Assembly: GCA_030704615.1 (NCBI GenBank)
Contig: CM060732.1
Span: 12,336,001 to 12,400,000 of the forward strand
DNA from: Takakia lepidozioides
Lineage: Eukaryota; Streptophyta; Takakiopsida; Takakiales; Takakiaceae
Reading direction: 5' to 3'
Length of the DNA stretch: 64,000 bases
Shown in pieces: positions 49,441-60,024 of this stretch. The translations under genes were made by a program, and so were the position numbers. The notes beneath the pieces are model-generated. The model searched no databases. It had not been told where the DNA came from and saw only the letters and a program-made list of their open reading frames with translations. Positions within the stretch are counted from its first letter, which is position 1. Each line of letters starts with the position of its first letter.

Positions 49441-51050
49441 TCATCCTCGACTTGTCAGGTGTTGTCTTTGGATGAATATCTGGCCCATTTACATAGGTAA
49501 AAAGTGTCTAGACATGTGGCGCCATATTCATCGATAGTGGTTTGAGTTCTGGTTCCTAGAATAGCTTCAATGATGAAGGCTTATACATGTGGCGCTATGG
49601 AGACCCTTGGATGGCTTCTGCTGACGCTAGTTAACCCTATGACTCTAATGCCACGTCAGTTTAGTCATTCCTGGCATATATTCAATTAATACCTCGTCGG
49701 ATATACTGACGTTGGATTTATCGAGTCATTACTCTTACTTGTCTGTTATGACTCGTGACAACTCATGTCTTTAATGACTCAGATGTCCGTTGAAACTGGT
49801 CTGTAATTACTGTAGTCATTGAATCATACCTGTCTTTTATGACTCAACACGAGTCATTAAAAGAGTGGGAAAGCCATGATTTCTTCATATGCAAATGATC
49901 AGCTGAGTACATTCACCAAGTCACAGTATCCTACACCAAGGTTATTACTCTTCTACAGCGGGATGTGGATAATGGACGTAAAGTGTGAGCATTGCTCGGT
50001 CTCAAGACGAACTTTAAACTCATATTTTTTCCAATGGTGTTCACTGTACAAGTTCAATGTGAGTTTCAATGCATTTTTGGGGATTCAATGTTCTTCTGTA
50101 TTCTCCATGTTGTCCCAGGTTAAACCACGGTAATAGGGTCCATATCTACAAGAATAAGCTCCCTTACTAGTTGATGACATGGAGTGAGCACAAATTTGTG
50201 TCACGTGGGCAAGCGTTAGCGTAGGCTCACGCCACGTCATCAACACGCGAGCCTACGCTCAGAGGCTCACGGTCTTGACTCACGACCTAACGTCGTTCGA
50301 AAGTTTGTGCGGATTTCCCAACATTTGAGCGGGAAATCAGTGCAAACTTTTCATAATGTCTTTCATATCGACTCAATTCATGGTCCATTTCTATCACAGA
50401 CTGGAAAGTCTCTTCAGACTTCCCAATATGCAAGTAGAAAATTTGTGTAGACAATCTGTATCGTCGACCTCCGTGCCAACCGAGTACAGACTCCAGAGTC
50501 TATACAGACATAGATTGGATAGTTTGTGCCGATTTCTTGATATTTGACTGGCAATCGGTGTAGAATTTCCATTTCCATTGCGTAGGCCCACCCCTAACAG
50601 GGGATAATAGCCGAAAGGTGAATTAGCTCTTAGTTACGCCAGCTTCTCTCTCTCTCTCTCTACATTGCGTAGTCGTAGTATGCCCAGTATGCCCATCGAC
50701 CCGGTTTGTCCAATGTGCCCATCGGCAAGTCTGTGCTGATTACCCGAAAGCAAGGCGGCCAATCTAGTATTGTATGGTTCTTGAATTGTCGTGTAGGCCT
50801 AGGAAAGTGTGTGTGGTATGAATCTGGGAAGTCTGCGCCGATTTTCGAGTATAGAATTGTTTTTTTCTTTTGGTTTCCAACTTCCCGCACGATGACAGAG
50901 GAGGGCAAGGTCAAGTCTGACTTAGCCCAGAAGCTATTTTACTTCCCGCTTTGTGAAGTTACAACCCCTCTGGATCAGTAGTACAAGAGTTCATTATTTG
51001 AAGAGGTATATGGGAATTAGTGCCAGAATAAACTGGAGAGTTGGATGACG
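49441..51050. other. Intergenic stretch
   Basis: No gene seen. 49680-49870 has many GAGTCATT/ATGACTC words. 50205-50275 resembles the TGGCGTGAGCGTACGCTCACGC array inside G1. 50640-50662 is a CT microsatellite. Confidence 0.5.
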
Positions 51051-51097
51051 TTGACAAAGGAGGTGCTTTTGGAGTACATGGGACATGAGGTTTCCGG

Positions 51098-51424
51098 ATG
51101 TTTCTGACAGTGTTTCGATATTTGTCAAACACCCTTGAAATTGGAGACATCATTGACAAGGCACTAGAGGCAAATTTGAAAGCATATCAAACCAAATGGT
51201 ACTTTAAAATTCCCAAGTACAACTCATTATGTGACCCAACCTTTGGCAAAGGGTTACTTTTCAAGATCACAACCCACTACAACAATTTGCTTGGGAAGAA
51301 GAAGACAAAGATGACCCTAGCCATGTGTTCTTTCCACTTCCAAAGAGCCATTAGCAAGGTTTTGAAATGTATCCGTATTACCTACATAGGAAAACTGCAA
51401 CATATATCAGTTAATGATGTTTGA
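51098..51424 (+). CDS. Short open frame, unknown
   Basis: 108 codons with lysine-rich, protein-like composition (KAYQTKWYFKIPKYNSL, KMTLAMCSFHFQRA). Not recognised; no neighbours suggest a function. It may be an exon or a transposon scrap. Confidence 0.2.
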   Translation: MFLTVFRYLSNTLEIGDIIDKALEANLKAYQTKWYFKIPKYNSLCDPTFGKGLLFKITTHYNNLLGKKKTKMTLAMCSFHFQRAISKVLKCIRITYIGKLQHISVNDV

Positions 51425-52185
51425 TTATGGTAATTATGGTGATTTTCTTGTATTAATGTTAATTGATTCCTTAATTGGTTTAATTGTTGTTTTAGTTACA
51501 TCTTGTTACTTGAGAGTTACATGAGAATTACTATGAGAAATACTATGAGAATTACTTGAAACTTGTGGCTCAATGTGATTCCAAGATTGTGCAAGTATAT
51601 GTATTACTCAATATCATACAAATCCATGAAGTTAAGAAGTAATCCATTCTAGTTTGTCATTTTTTAAGGTAGATTAAAACAAACCACAAATGTCACATTT
51701 GTTACAAAAATTGTCATTTCAATATTGATGTAGATGGTATGAATTGCAATCAAATTTATCAAGGATCTCAATTACCTATTGTATACAATGTATTTGCCAT
51801 TACAGATGTAATGAGCCTCATGGACAATGATCGACTGAATCGTGTGTATGGTCATGTCAAAATTTGTCTAAAATAGAGGTTTATTTATAAAAATCTAGAA
51901 AATTAAAATCAAGCTTGTTCTTCTAGGTTAATCCTAGAGTAGTGTTGATGATATTTTTGTGGTTTTGATGGACATGTTCAATGATTGTAGGGGCTATGCC
52001 TAGCACAAATATCTAAAGCGAAACGTGATACATGCCCTAGATATATGACAAACTGAGAAAATGAGAAAGACAAAAAATAAACTTAAATAAACTAGACATG
52101 ATTGAATTAAATTAATGCCCGAACGATAATATGAATCACTGAAGACCTTTTTCATTCGATAGACATATATTGAAATTAAATTACA
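51425..52185. other. AT-rich intergenic DNA
   Basis: No gene or clear repeat seen; 3' flank of the ALIS gene. Confidence 0.5.
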
Positions 52186-53310
52186 TTAGCTCACAATTGG
52201 ACTACTAGTGCCAAAAATGGTTTTCTTATTCCAAGAAAGATACGAGGCATCACCAAGAGGCCTAGGATTTTTGTGATAGATAGCAAAGAAGATAGAAGAC
52301 AGAACAAGACATATCATCCCTGTGACCAAATAAGAGATCCCTAGAAAATCATTCCTACCACCCAACCAACTTGTTGTAGAAAGCACCAATTTTTTGTTGC
52401 CTCCAAAACTGTAGGTGTTGTAAACATTTTGAATATAGACAATAATTTTGTCACCAATTGTCAAGTCTTGCTCAACCCGTCCCCACAACTTGCGGAATGT
52501 GGGCAAGGCAGCAGTCCGCATCCATACCATCAAATCCTCATTTCGATTCAATGAGAAATTTGGATCAAGTTGGCCCCCTCCAATCAAGGCAGCACATGTA
52601 GAAAGGTTGTTGTTTGCAAAGTTTGAAGGCTTGAGTGAACCACTAAACCTATTATCGATGTCGCTTTGCCATGCAATACCAGTTTTGTTGACATAAAGAG
52701 GTTTCATTTGTTGGGTCCCAGATTGTATAGTAAAGACATATGAATCATTGAAAAAACTCCATGCAATGAGACCACATGGAACGATTGGCTGATCATTGAC
52801 AAAAGCCTCAGGTGCACAAACTGTAAGATCCACATTTGAAACATAATCCCCACGGATTTGTTTGTCACTTCTGCTTTTCACATAACGACGGTGGTTTTGG
52901 TAATAATGATCCAATTGATAATACACATATACTGGACTTTTCATATTACGTGTGATGTTGAATGATATTGTGCAATTTTTTGGTGTGCTTGGATCTTGAA
53001 TGAAGCTTACGCGTTCAGCTCTGGAGGTCATAGGGCCACCACTAGCCACATCTAAACATACAGTTCCGTACTGATGAGAAATCTCAATGACACTATATGA
53101 AGCATGTAAGGTGATTGCCCCAATGGGAATAAAGATCACGCCTACCACCATGAGAGTTGATATCACCCACGTCGGAGTCAACAAGGGTTTGTACGCTGAC
53201 AATTCTTGTTGTGTGAACTTCGTATATTTTGGTCTCTTTGAATCTTTTCTGACAACTTGTGGCATGTCTTCTCCAATTATATTGCTATTGGATGTGCTGC
53301 CACCATCCAT
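52186..53310 (-). CDS. ALIS: ALA-interacting subunit (CDC50/LEM3 family)
   Basis: 374 residues, ATG 53310, uninterrupted. Family layout is complete: short cytosolic N-terminus with TKFTQQELSAYKPLLTPTW, TM1 (48-70), a large lumenal loop with Cys residues and N-glycosylation sequons (NCTIS, NDSYV, NKTG, NLSTC), the VYYQLDHYYQNHRRYVKSRSD block and the IPCG/VPCGLIAWS motif, TM2 (322-345) and a cytosolic tail (NPRPLGDASYLSWN). It is the beta subunit needed for folding, ER exit and activity of P4-ATPase lipid flippases. Arabidopsis ALIS genes have introns; this one has none, which may point to a retrocopy or to intron loss. The coding frame is intact. Confidence 0.93.
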   Translation of the reverse strand: MDGGSTSNSNIIGEDMPQVVRKDSKRPKYTKFTQQELSAYKPLLTPTWVISTLMVVGVIFIPIGAITLHASYSVIEISHQYGTVCLDVASGGPMTSRAERVSFIQDPSTPKNCTISFNITRNMKSPVYVYYQLDHYYQNHRRYVKSRSDKQIRGDYVSNVDLTVCAPEAFVNDQPIVPCGLIAWSFFNDSYVFTIQSGTQQMKPLYVNKTGIAWQSDIDNRFSGSLKPSNFANNNLSTCAALIGGGQLDPNFSLNRNEDLMVWMRTAALPTFRKLWGRVEQDLTIGDKIIVYIQNVYNTYSFGGNKKLVLSTTSWLGGRNDFLGISYLVTGMICLVLSSIFFAIYHKNPRPLGDASYLSWNKKTIFGTSSPIVS

Positions 53311-54129
53311 CTTTATTCTTGTCCATCAACCAACCACTTTATCGCACCACTTCCTCGCATGTGATTTTTCTAATGATTATAACATGCATGGAAAGAGAAT
53401 TGGATTTTTTTTTTTAACATGGGTGAATATTTTTCTCAATAATCAAATAGGGGATTTTAGCTTGTGGTTAAAATAGTTTGTTCTTCATAATGATAATCAT
53501 GCAAGGAAGAAAATGGATAGTGAACACTATGTGGAAAAAAGATGATTTCCTCGCACATGATTTTCTCTCACCCGATTATAAACATCATGCCTTATATAAA
53601 TAAGTTTCATGGCATGTGAAGATTTTTTCTATAATCATGGCCATTAAATTAAAAAAATGCATTTAAAAAAACTCGTATACATAAAGATTTGTTCTCAAAA
53701 TCATAACCATGCAGTCAAATAAGAAAAAAAAAAGTTTTCTTGCACATGAAGATTAATCTTGTTGACCATATTACTCAAGAGATTGTAATGAAGATATTTT
53801 CTAGCTATCATAGTCATGTAGTACGGAAACGATGGGTTCATTCCTACACGGTGACCACAACCATGTCAAAAATGTGGAAACATCTGTCATATATTGCCAT
53901 GCTTCCTACAACAAAGCATCAAGATCAACTTAAACAACCTATGCAACCGTTTGTTCAATAAAAAATAAAATGGTTTTTTCATGATCTACAATTCACTAGA
54001 TTTGTGATATCCGTGAAAAAATCATGCTTTTAATAGGTGTTACGACCCATTCATTTATGATATGTGGATTTCATTGGGTGATTTTCTTAAAAATCAAGAA
54101 AGAGCTATTATGTTATATCAAGAAACCGC

Positions 54130-54330
54130 TAGTTGATAACTGAATTGTGCACTAGTATGACATGCCACCCACATAATTCAGGGTTCAAATCTTGTTACCT
54201 TGTCATGCATGGTATTGATTTCATCGACCTTTGGTCACAATTTGCCCCGTCTAGTGTCTCCTCTTGACACTTGTCAGGCTATACCTTTTGATTGTCGTGG
54301 CTTGTCTTGGATTGCTAGATGAGGGGGGGG
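54130..54330 (+). repeat. SINE-like repeat, copy 2
   Basis: Shares the CAGGGTTCAAATCTTGTTACCTTGTC region with 37537-37720 (aligned core is under 20 bp per block). It ends at the G run. Confidence 0.4.
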
Positions 54331-55107
54331 GGGGGGGTCACCGCGGGTTAGGAATTTATTTACTGGAATTTATTTGGTCATTGGATTGTAGAATATGCGG
54401 TTCAGATCACCACCACAATAGCTTTTCAATTTATCTGTTTCAACTTTCTCCTCTAAGCTTGGAAGTGTTCTAAGAGTACAAAATTATGAATGTCATCAAT
54501 CTAATGGAGTAAGTCCATGTTAGAGGAGATTGATGGGAGATTTTATTTTATTTTATTTTTAAAGGTATTGCTAAAGCACTCGTAATTTATGGTGTTACTT
54601 GACCCTGAATGCCTACTGATTTCTCGGGGATGGATAGGTCTTGATAATGACATCCAACATGTGGTTTGGACCTACAACCACTAGTACAAAGCTATTTCTA
54701 TTGGGCTAAATATTGGTTGTTCGAGCTTGATGAACATTAACCTCTTTAAAGCACCAGGGTTTCACATTGCTGACCGCATTACTAGTGATAATTTCAGGGA
54801 ACAATGTACATGAAAATATAATTAAGATCTACAAGAAATTCAATGTTTATTTCATTTTGATTGGAAGTATGTTTTGTGCAATGTCTTTCCTTTTTGCAAT
54901 CATTTTTTTGTTGGGTGTATAACGGTGTTTATAATCATTTCGTGATTAATATGAATTTGTTGAGATTTTATTTCATTTTAATTTTATATAAATTGCACAT
55001 AGTTTTCATAAAGTAATTTCCAACGTTATCTCAATAAATTATGTACCTATGCATCATAGTTGTGTACAGATCAGATTGTTGTATTACGTGTAATGCACTA
55101 TTAGTCT

Positions 55108-55129
55108 TATATATATATATATATATATA
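55108..55129. repeat. TA microsatellite
   Basis: About 11 TA units. Confidence 0.9.
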
Positions 55130-55852
55130 CCAAACTTCAAATTTCTCAGTATTTAACTATGGGTTGGGGGGGGGATCTTCTTCCATTTATGAGTCATGAG
55201 GGCTAATCCTCAGACCTACAGATCATGAAATTAGACAATGTAACCATATCTGACAAGATAGTAGGATTTTATTTACTTATTTAATTTTATAATTCGGGCT
55301 GCTTAAAACATTAATGATGATGTGGCGAACAATGATGACATGGCATTTAGGGCCCTTTTTGTGCTAAAACTGGTTTCAGGTTTTTCTAGCACTAAAAAAT
55401 CATCATGCACTAAAAAATCAGAATCGGAGAACAAACTCTTAATGAAGAAGAAAATTTGTATTTCTAGCACAATCAAAAATTTAGGATATAATTGCTACAA
55501 ACCGTTGCCTCACTACATTTTTTTATTTTTTATTTTTTATTTTTCTAAAATGCCTCAAATCTAATATCCTCTTCTAGAAGGTGGTGCTTAAAAAGTAAAT
55601 ACCTCAAAAACTATAGAAGAGAAGGAAGTCGCTATACTTTACGAGCACTAGGGAGAGGAAGAGAGCCAGAGATAGAATGAGGTTGGAAAGAGTAGACGAA
55701 GAGGGAAAGGAGGAAGATGAGGGCAATGAGGAAAGGTTGGCAATGCAAGAGCAGGATTTTGGAGAGGAACAATAGCCCCCCATACTGCCGAGAACGGGTG
55801 AGGAGGAGACCGCATCCGAGGGAGAGACGGACGCCGAAGATGATGTTGATGG

Positions 55853-56293
55853 TGTCGTGCGCATACATATCGCTACACAACTACATCGCTGTCCAAAACC
55901 ACACAACACATGTGCACACCACACACTAGTATACCACTAGTCCACCACTAGTCCAACCATTAGTCCAACCACTAGGCTACAACTAGTCAGTCACTAGGCT
56001 GCCACTATGCTGCCCACTATGGCAGTCACTAGTCCACACAATGATAAAGAAGAAGAATACAAGTACAAGCTCATGCGAGCTCACAAAGCTGAAGCATAAA
56101 CTCATGCATATATAAACTCATCACTCAAATACAAGTCAAGCCAAGTGCACCCCACGCCATGGGGAATCCACACTACGGCGCCATAGCTAGGCGCGGTGAG
56201 GCTCAACTCGAGAAAGATGAGCCTCCCGCGCTTGCCGTGTAAAAGCTAGCTATTTTCTAGCTAATTTCACACTAGTGGTAAAATAACTTGACA
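55853..56293 (-). repeat. Solo LTR related to G1/G2
   Basis: 441 bp. Plus-strand start TGTCGTGCGCATACATATCG and end TAACTTGACA match the ends of blocks B and A of G2. The middle shares CAAGTGCACCCC-type and GGCTCAACTCGAG words. Here A and B are joined as one continuous repeat, which shows what a normal LTR of the family looks like. Flanks are GATGG and GAGGT, not an exact duplication. Confidence 0.8.
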
Positions 56294-59200
56294 GAGGTTT
56301 GAAGAACAAAAAAGAGTACCGCCTAAAAAAATTGAGCGGTATTCTCTTGGGCAGCGCCAAGATTGGCAGCCATTGCGCCTTGCCGGCCGCTTGAGTAGTT
56401 GCCACCCTGCTTACTAGGTTATAGCAGCTTCTATTACTTTTTTAAATTTATTATTATTATTTATGAACATGAAACAACTACTAACACTACTTCCTTGATA
56501 TCAAAGTTAGATCGAGTGAACATTATATATCTTCTACCAAGTGAGAGGTACATATCAGTGGGAGGTTCTTTGATAAAGCTACAAACCCCCGGAGGTTATC
56601 AAGAAGGTTATATGGATATATAACCGTGGTTCTCAATAAAACAAAAAACCGCCAAAGGCTCATAACCGCCGGTTACGTCAGCCTGAAAACCGTCCGCCAA
56701 AGACCCGCTGGTTATTTGATGAAAACCACCGGTTCTTTGAGGTTCTTACAATTAACCGGAACCGGTGGTTCTTTCCATAAGAAGTATATGAACAAACCGG
56801 AACTGGAGGTTCTTTGATCCTAAGATTTAAAAAAAAAACTGGAAATGGAGGTTATGAAAGAAATCAAATAACCGCCCAACACTGGTACATATGAGGCTGG
56901 TGGCGATGATCGGGATTTGTGAATAAGGGGATCGGTCATATTAATGCACATATTTTAAGTCGTATGTAGAGTTGATTTTGGTAATTAACAATAGCTTACA
57001 ATAGCTACAATAGCTTACGCTTCTCCACTAACCTGCTCGTTCTCTCGGTTGGCCTAGAAGTGAACGAGTCATGGGTAACACTGTTCCCATGATTTGCTCC
57101 TTGGAGAAGCATGGGTACCGACAATCCAATTCTCTCCAATATCCGCAGGTGAACACAAGTATTTTTGAAATATTTCCTGAATCACCGATCATGTGTGCAA
57201 GGGCCTCAAAACAGAATCATTTGGCTGATTATGCCCTGTTTATGGTCTTCAGCCAATCAGTAGCTGCAAAGGGTTGTTTTTGGAGTGGGTCTCATACCTG
57301 CCATTATGGTGGGTTGGAGGCCGCTCGCTCTCTGGGCACCTAGCCTCCTTACCCACCATAATGTCAGCTGCATATCTGACATTGAGCACATATTATACTG
57401 CTGTTTTATATTCCAGAAAAACCCAATTTGCTATTTTTCATGAATTTCTAGTGACAAAATTATGAAACCACCTCGATGAACCCCTACTCATCAAGGGCTT
57501 TCCAACGGTATTAAGAACCTGGGCAGAGGGCTTGTGGTGTGGGAGTTCTCAACGTGATAAACAAAACAAAACAAAGCAAACTTACAAACTTGCTTAATAT
57601 ATTGATGATAAATTTGGCCATTGACAATGTGGCCGTCAACATTTGCCGACAGCGGCAGCCGCTGAACTGTACACTTACTGACGCCGCCAGCCTCTTGCAA
57701 GAACTGTACACAACAGTATGTTTGACTGTGAGTTGCTCAAAAAAAGCTTGCAATATGGCAACTTGGGTGCACTATATTCTTGCTTTGAAAGTGTTGCCAC
57801 TTGGCAGATTAGCTTGGCACAATGGTGGTATGTTATTTTATTTCACTGCCCGCAAGTATCTATATGCCTTATTTTTTGGTGGGCCCACTAAAAAAATAGT
57901 GCATACCCTCATGGATAAGGGCGCAACTTTTTACGCCCAATCATCCATCCGGATGAACCTTATACTTATGTGCATATCTACTACATCCATATCCTGTGAG
58001 TGTCCATTTGACCATTTTTTTTTTACGATTGCATCTGGAAGATTATAACAAAATAATCTGCCCCAATTTGTAAATATTGCATTTTCAGATTCCATGGGGA
58101 AAATGGTTTGACCGCTAAATTCAAGTATCAAGTTGAATTTTCTGAGGCACATGCCCTCCATAATCTGATTTTATGGCACGTGAGGGACTCCCTCCCCACA
58201 AAAACAGACCGAAATTCCAAAAACTAATATAGGCTGCTTTGAACGTGAAATTCGAGGGGTAAATTGTCATGGTATGGCTTCTTTCCCATGATATTTGTTT
58301 TCTAATTCCTCTGGTAAGTAAGTGCACACTAACATGACATAGCGCCTTGTCCAAATTTTTTGGCATTGTGATAAATTTTGAGCCCGAGATGTTATTTTCA
58401 AGATTGCCCATTTGCCCTGCTGTGTGAGCAACTCAACGGTTCTGGACACTGGATTTCCAGCCCCGGAGGGGCTAAATTGAATACGATTTCTATTTATCCA
58501 GATTCAGCTGGTATCAAAATAATGATAACCCACAACTGGTTTAATTGGCATGATATAATTCAGTGCTCCTCCCTCATGATTCAAAGATCCGATGTCTATC
58601 CGAAAAAGGGGCGGTCTCCAGGTGTTTCTTCCCTTGCAATAAGCCCTTTATGTTGGCAGGTAGTCCTTCCGGGTCAAGAGACACCATAACTCACGCTTCC
58701 TTGGGGACGCGTCATACTTTCTTTTTTTTCACGGCCTTGACCATCCCTTAAAAACCAACCAAAAAAAAGATAAAAAGAGAAAAGGAGGAGGGCGGCGTCA
58801 AGACACACACAATTGAAGGACCATTTAATTGAGGTCATTGCGCCAAATTTGCGGATCAAAGTATCTACAAGTTGGGTGACATGGCGGAGGAAATGGCAAT
58901 CAAGCAAACTTCCAAAAGCTGAAGCATCTTATTACGTTCACATTAGCAATAACAAACTTTTTTTTTTTTTTTTTTCACTAAAGCTAGTTCAGAATTTGAA
59001 ATAGCCCCACCCAAAAAGAAAAAGTTTGAGACACGCGTCTTCCTGTTTCTATCTCTGGAGTTTAAAACATTGTGGTAAAATCGAAGAGGACTCCCGTGCA
59101 GTCGAAGTTGCAGTGCGATGGACAGCGATCCTCTTCGGCAGCGGGCACTCTCCAAAATGGGAGGGAGTCGTCAGCTCAGTTGTCCTGGTCTGGGGAATGC

Positions 59201-60024
59201 GACCCCGCTTTTCGAGAGAGAGCCACCCGCTTTGGTACATATACTCTGACAATTAGTCTGGGAGGAACACAGACCCACACTGCAAATGATGATCAGATAG
59301 TGTGGATCTTCTTCATGTTTTAAGGAGCTTGGACAAGTTTAAATGCCTAGTGACGGCGCACTCAGAGCTGAGCTAACTGCTCGCTAGCAATTGGAGGAAG
59401 ACATCAACTCAACTCAGATCGTCGGTTGCTCTAAGTGTGTAAAGAGACAGACTATTTTTCTCTCTCACCATCTACCTTGCTCATGAGTCATGTAGATTGG
59501 AATCCCGTGAGGTAATTTAGAAATGTCCAGCTTGCAACTTTGAACAAATTCTGCACTACACGAACTCAGCCTCCGGCAAAATGACGTTCTGAGCGGTCAG
59601 AGAATCGGAGAATGCAGGAGGACGACGATGGTGACAGAGCTTACCTAAGAACATCCGGAGAGGTTTCAATTTGTGGCTCGAGTTGAACAACTACATCGAC
59701 TAAGTACTGACTCTTTTGGACGGTGCTCGTGTCCTAAGACAGATCATCTACAAGCTTCGGTCAACAGCCTCACTTTTGAGAGGCCTGTCGGCGATCGTCT
59801 TGGTTTTGGAGAGCGTTCTCCAACCGAAAACATGGCTCCAGTAAACTTCTGCCCAAGAAACTGACCTTTTCCGATTACATCCGTTATATAAAGTACCATT
59901 TCATTTCATTTCCCCTTCACGAGTAGTCTCCTTTTTCTAATCGCTTTGGTCTTGTCATACGGTGCTATGCCTGCAGGTCATTGCAAGAGGATTCCGACAA
60001 CTACTGGGATCTTATCACCTGGGG
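56294..60024. other. Intergenic DNA
   Basis: No gene supported. 56570-56880 contains many ACCGCC/AACCGG words. Open frames here (such as 57539-58048) look like chance. Homopolymer T runs at 58016-58023 and 58960-58976. The final 400 bp may be the 5' UTR or first exon of the next gene. Confidence 0.45.

Larger units (their letters stand above)
53311..55852. other. AT-rich intergenic DNA with simple repeats
   Basis: No gene supported. Includes a 15-G run (54323-54337), a TA repeat (55108-55129), a SINE-like piece (54130-54330) and a serine-rich minus-strand open frame (55604-55924) that overlaps the LTR and looks like low-complexity sequence. Confidence 0.55.

Noticed and set aside
54323-54337. 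G-quadruplex regulatory element
   Set aside because: It is a simple 15-G run in intergenic DNA with no gene next to it; run length may also be an assembly error.
55604-55924. 106-codon serine-rich frame
   Set aside because: Low-complexity sequence overlapping an LTR end; no coding support.
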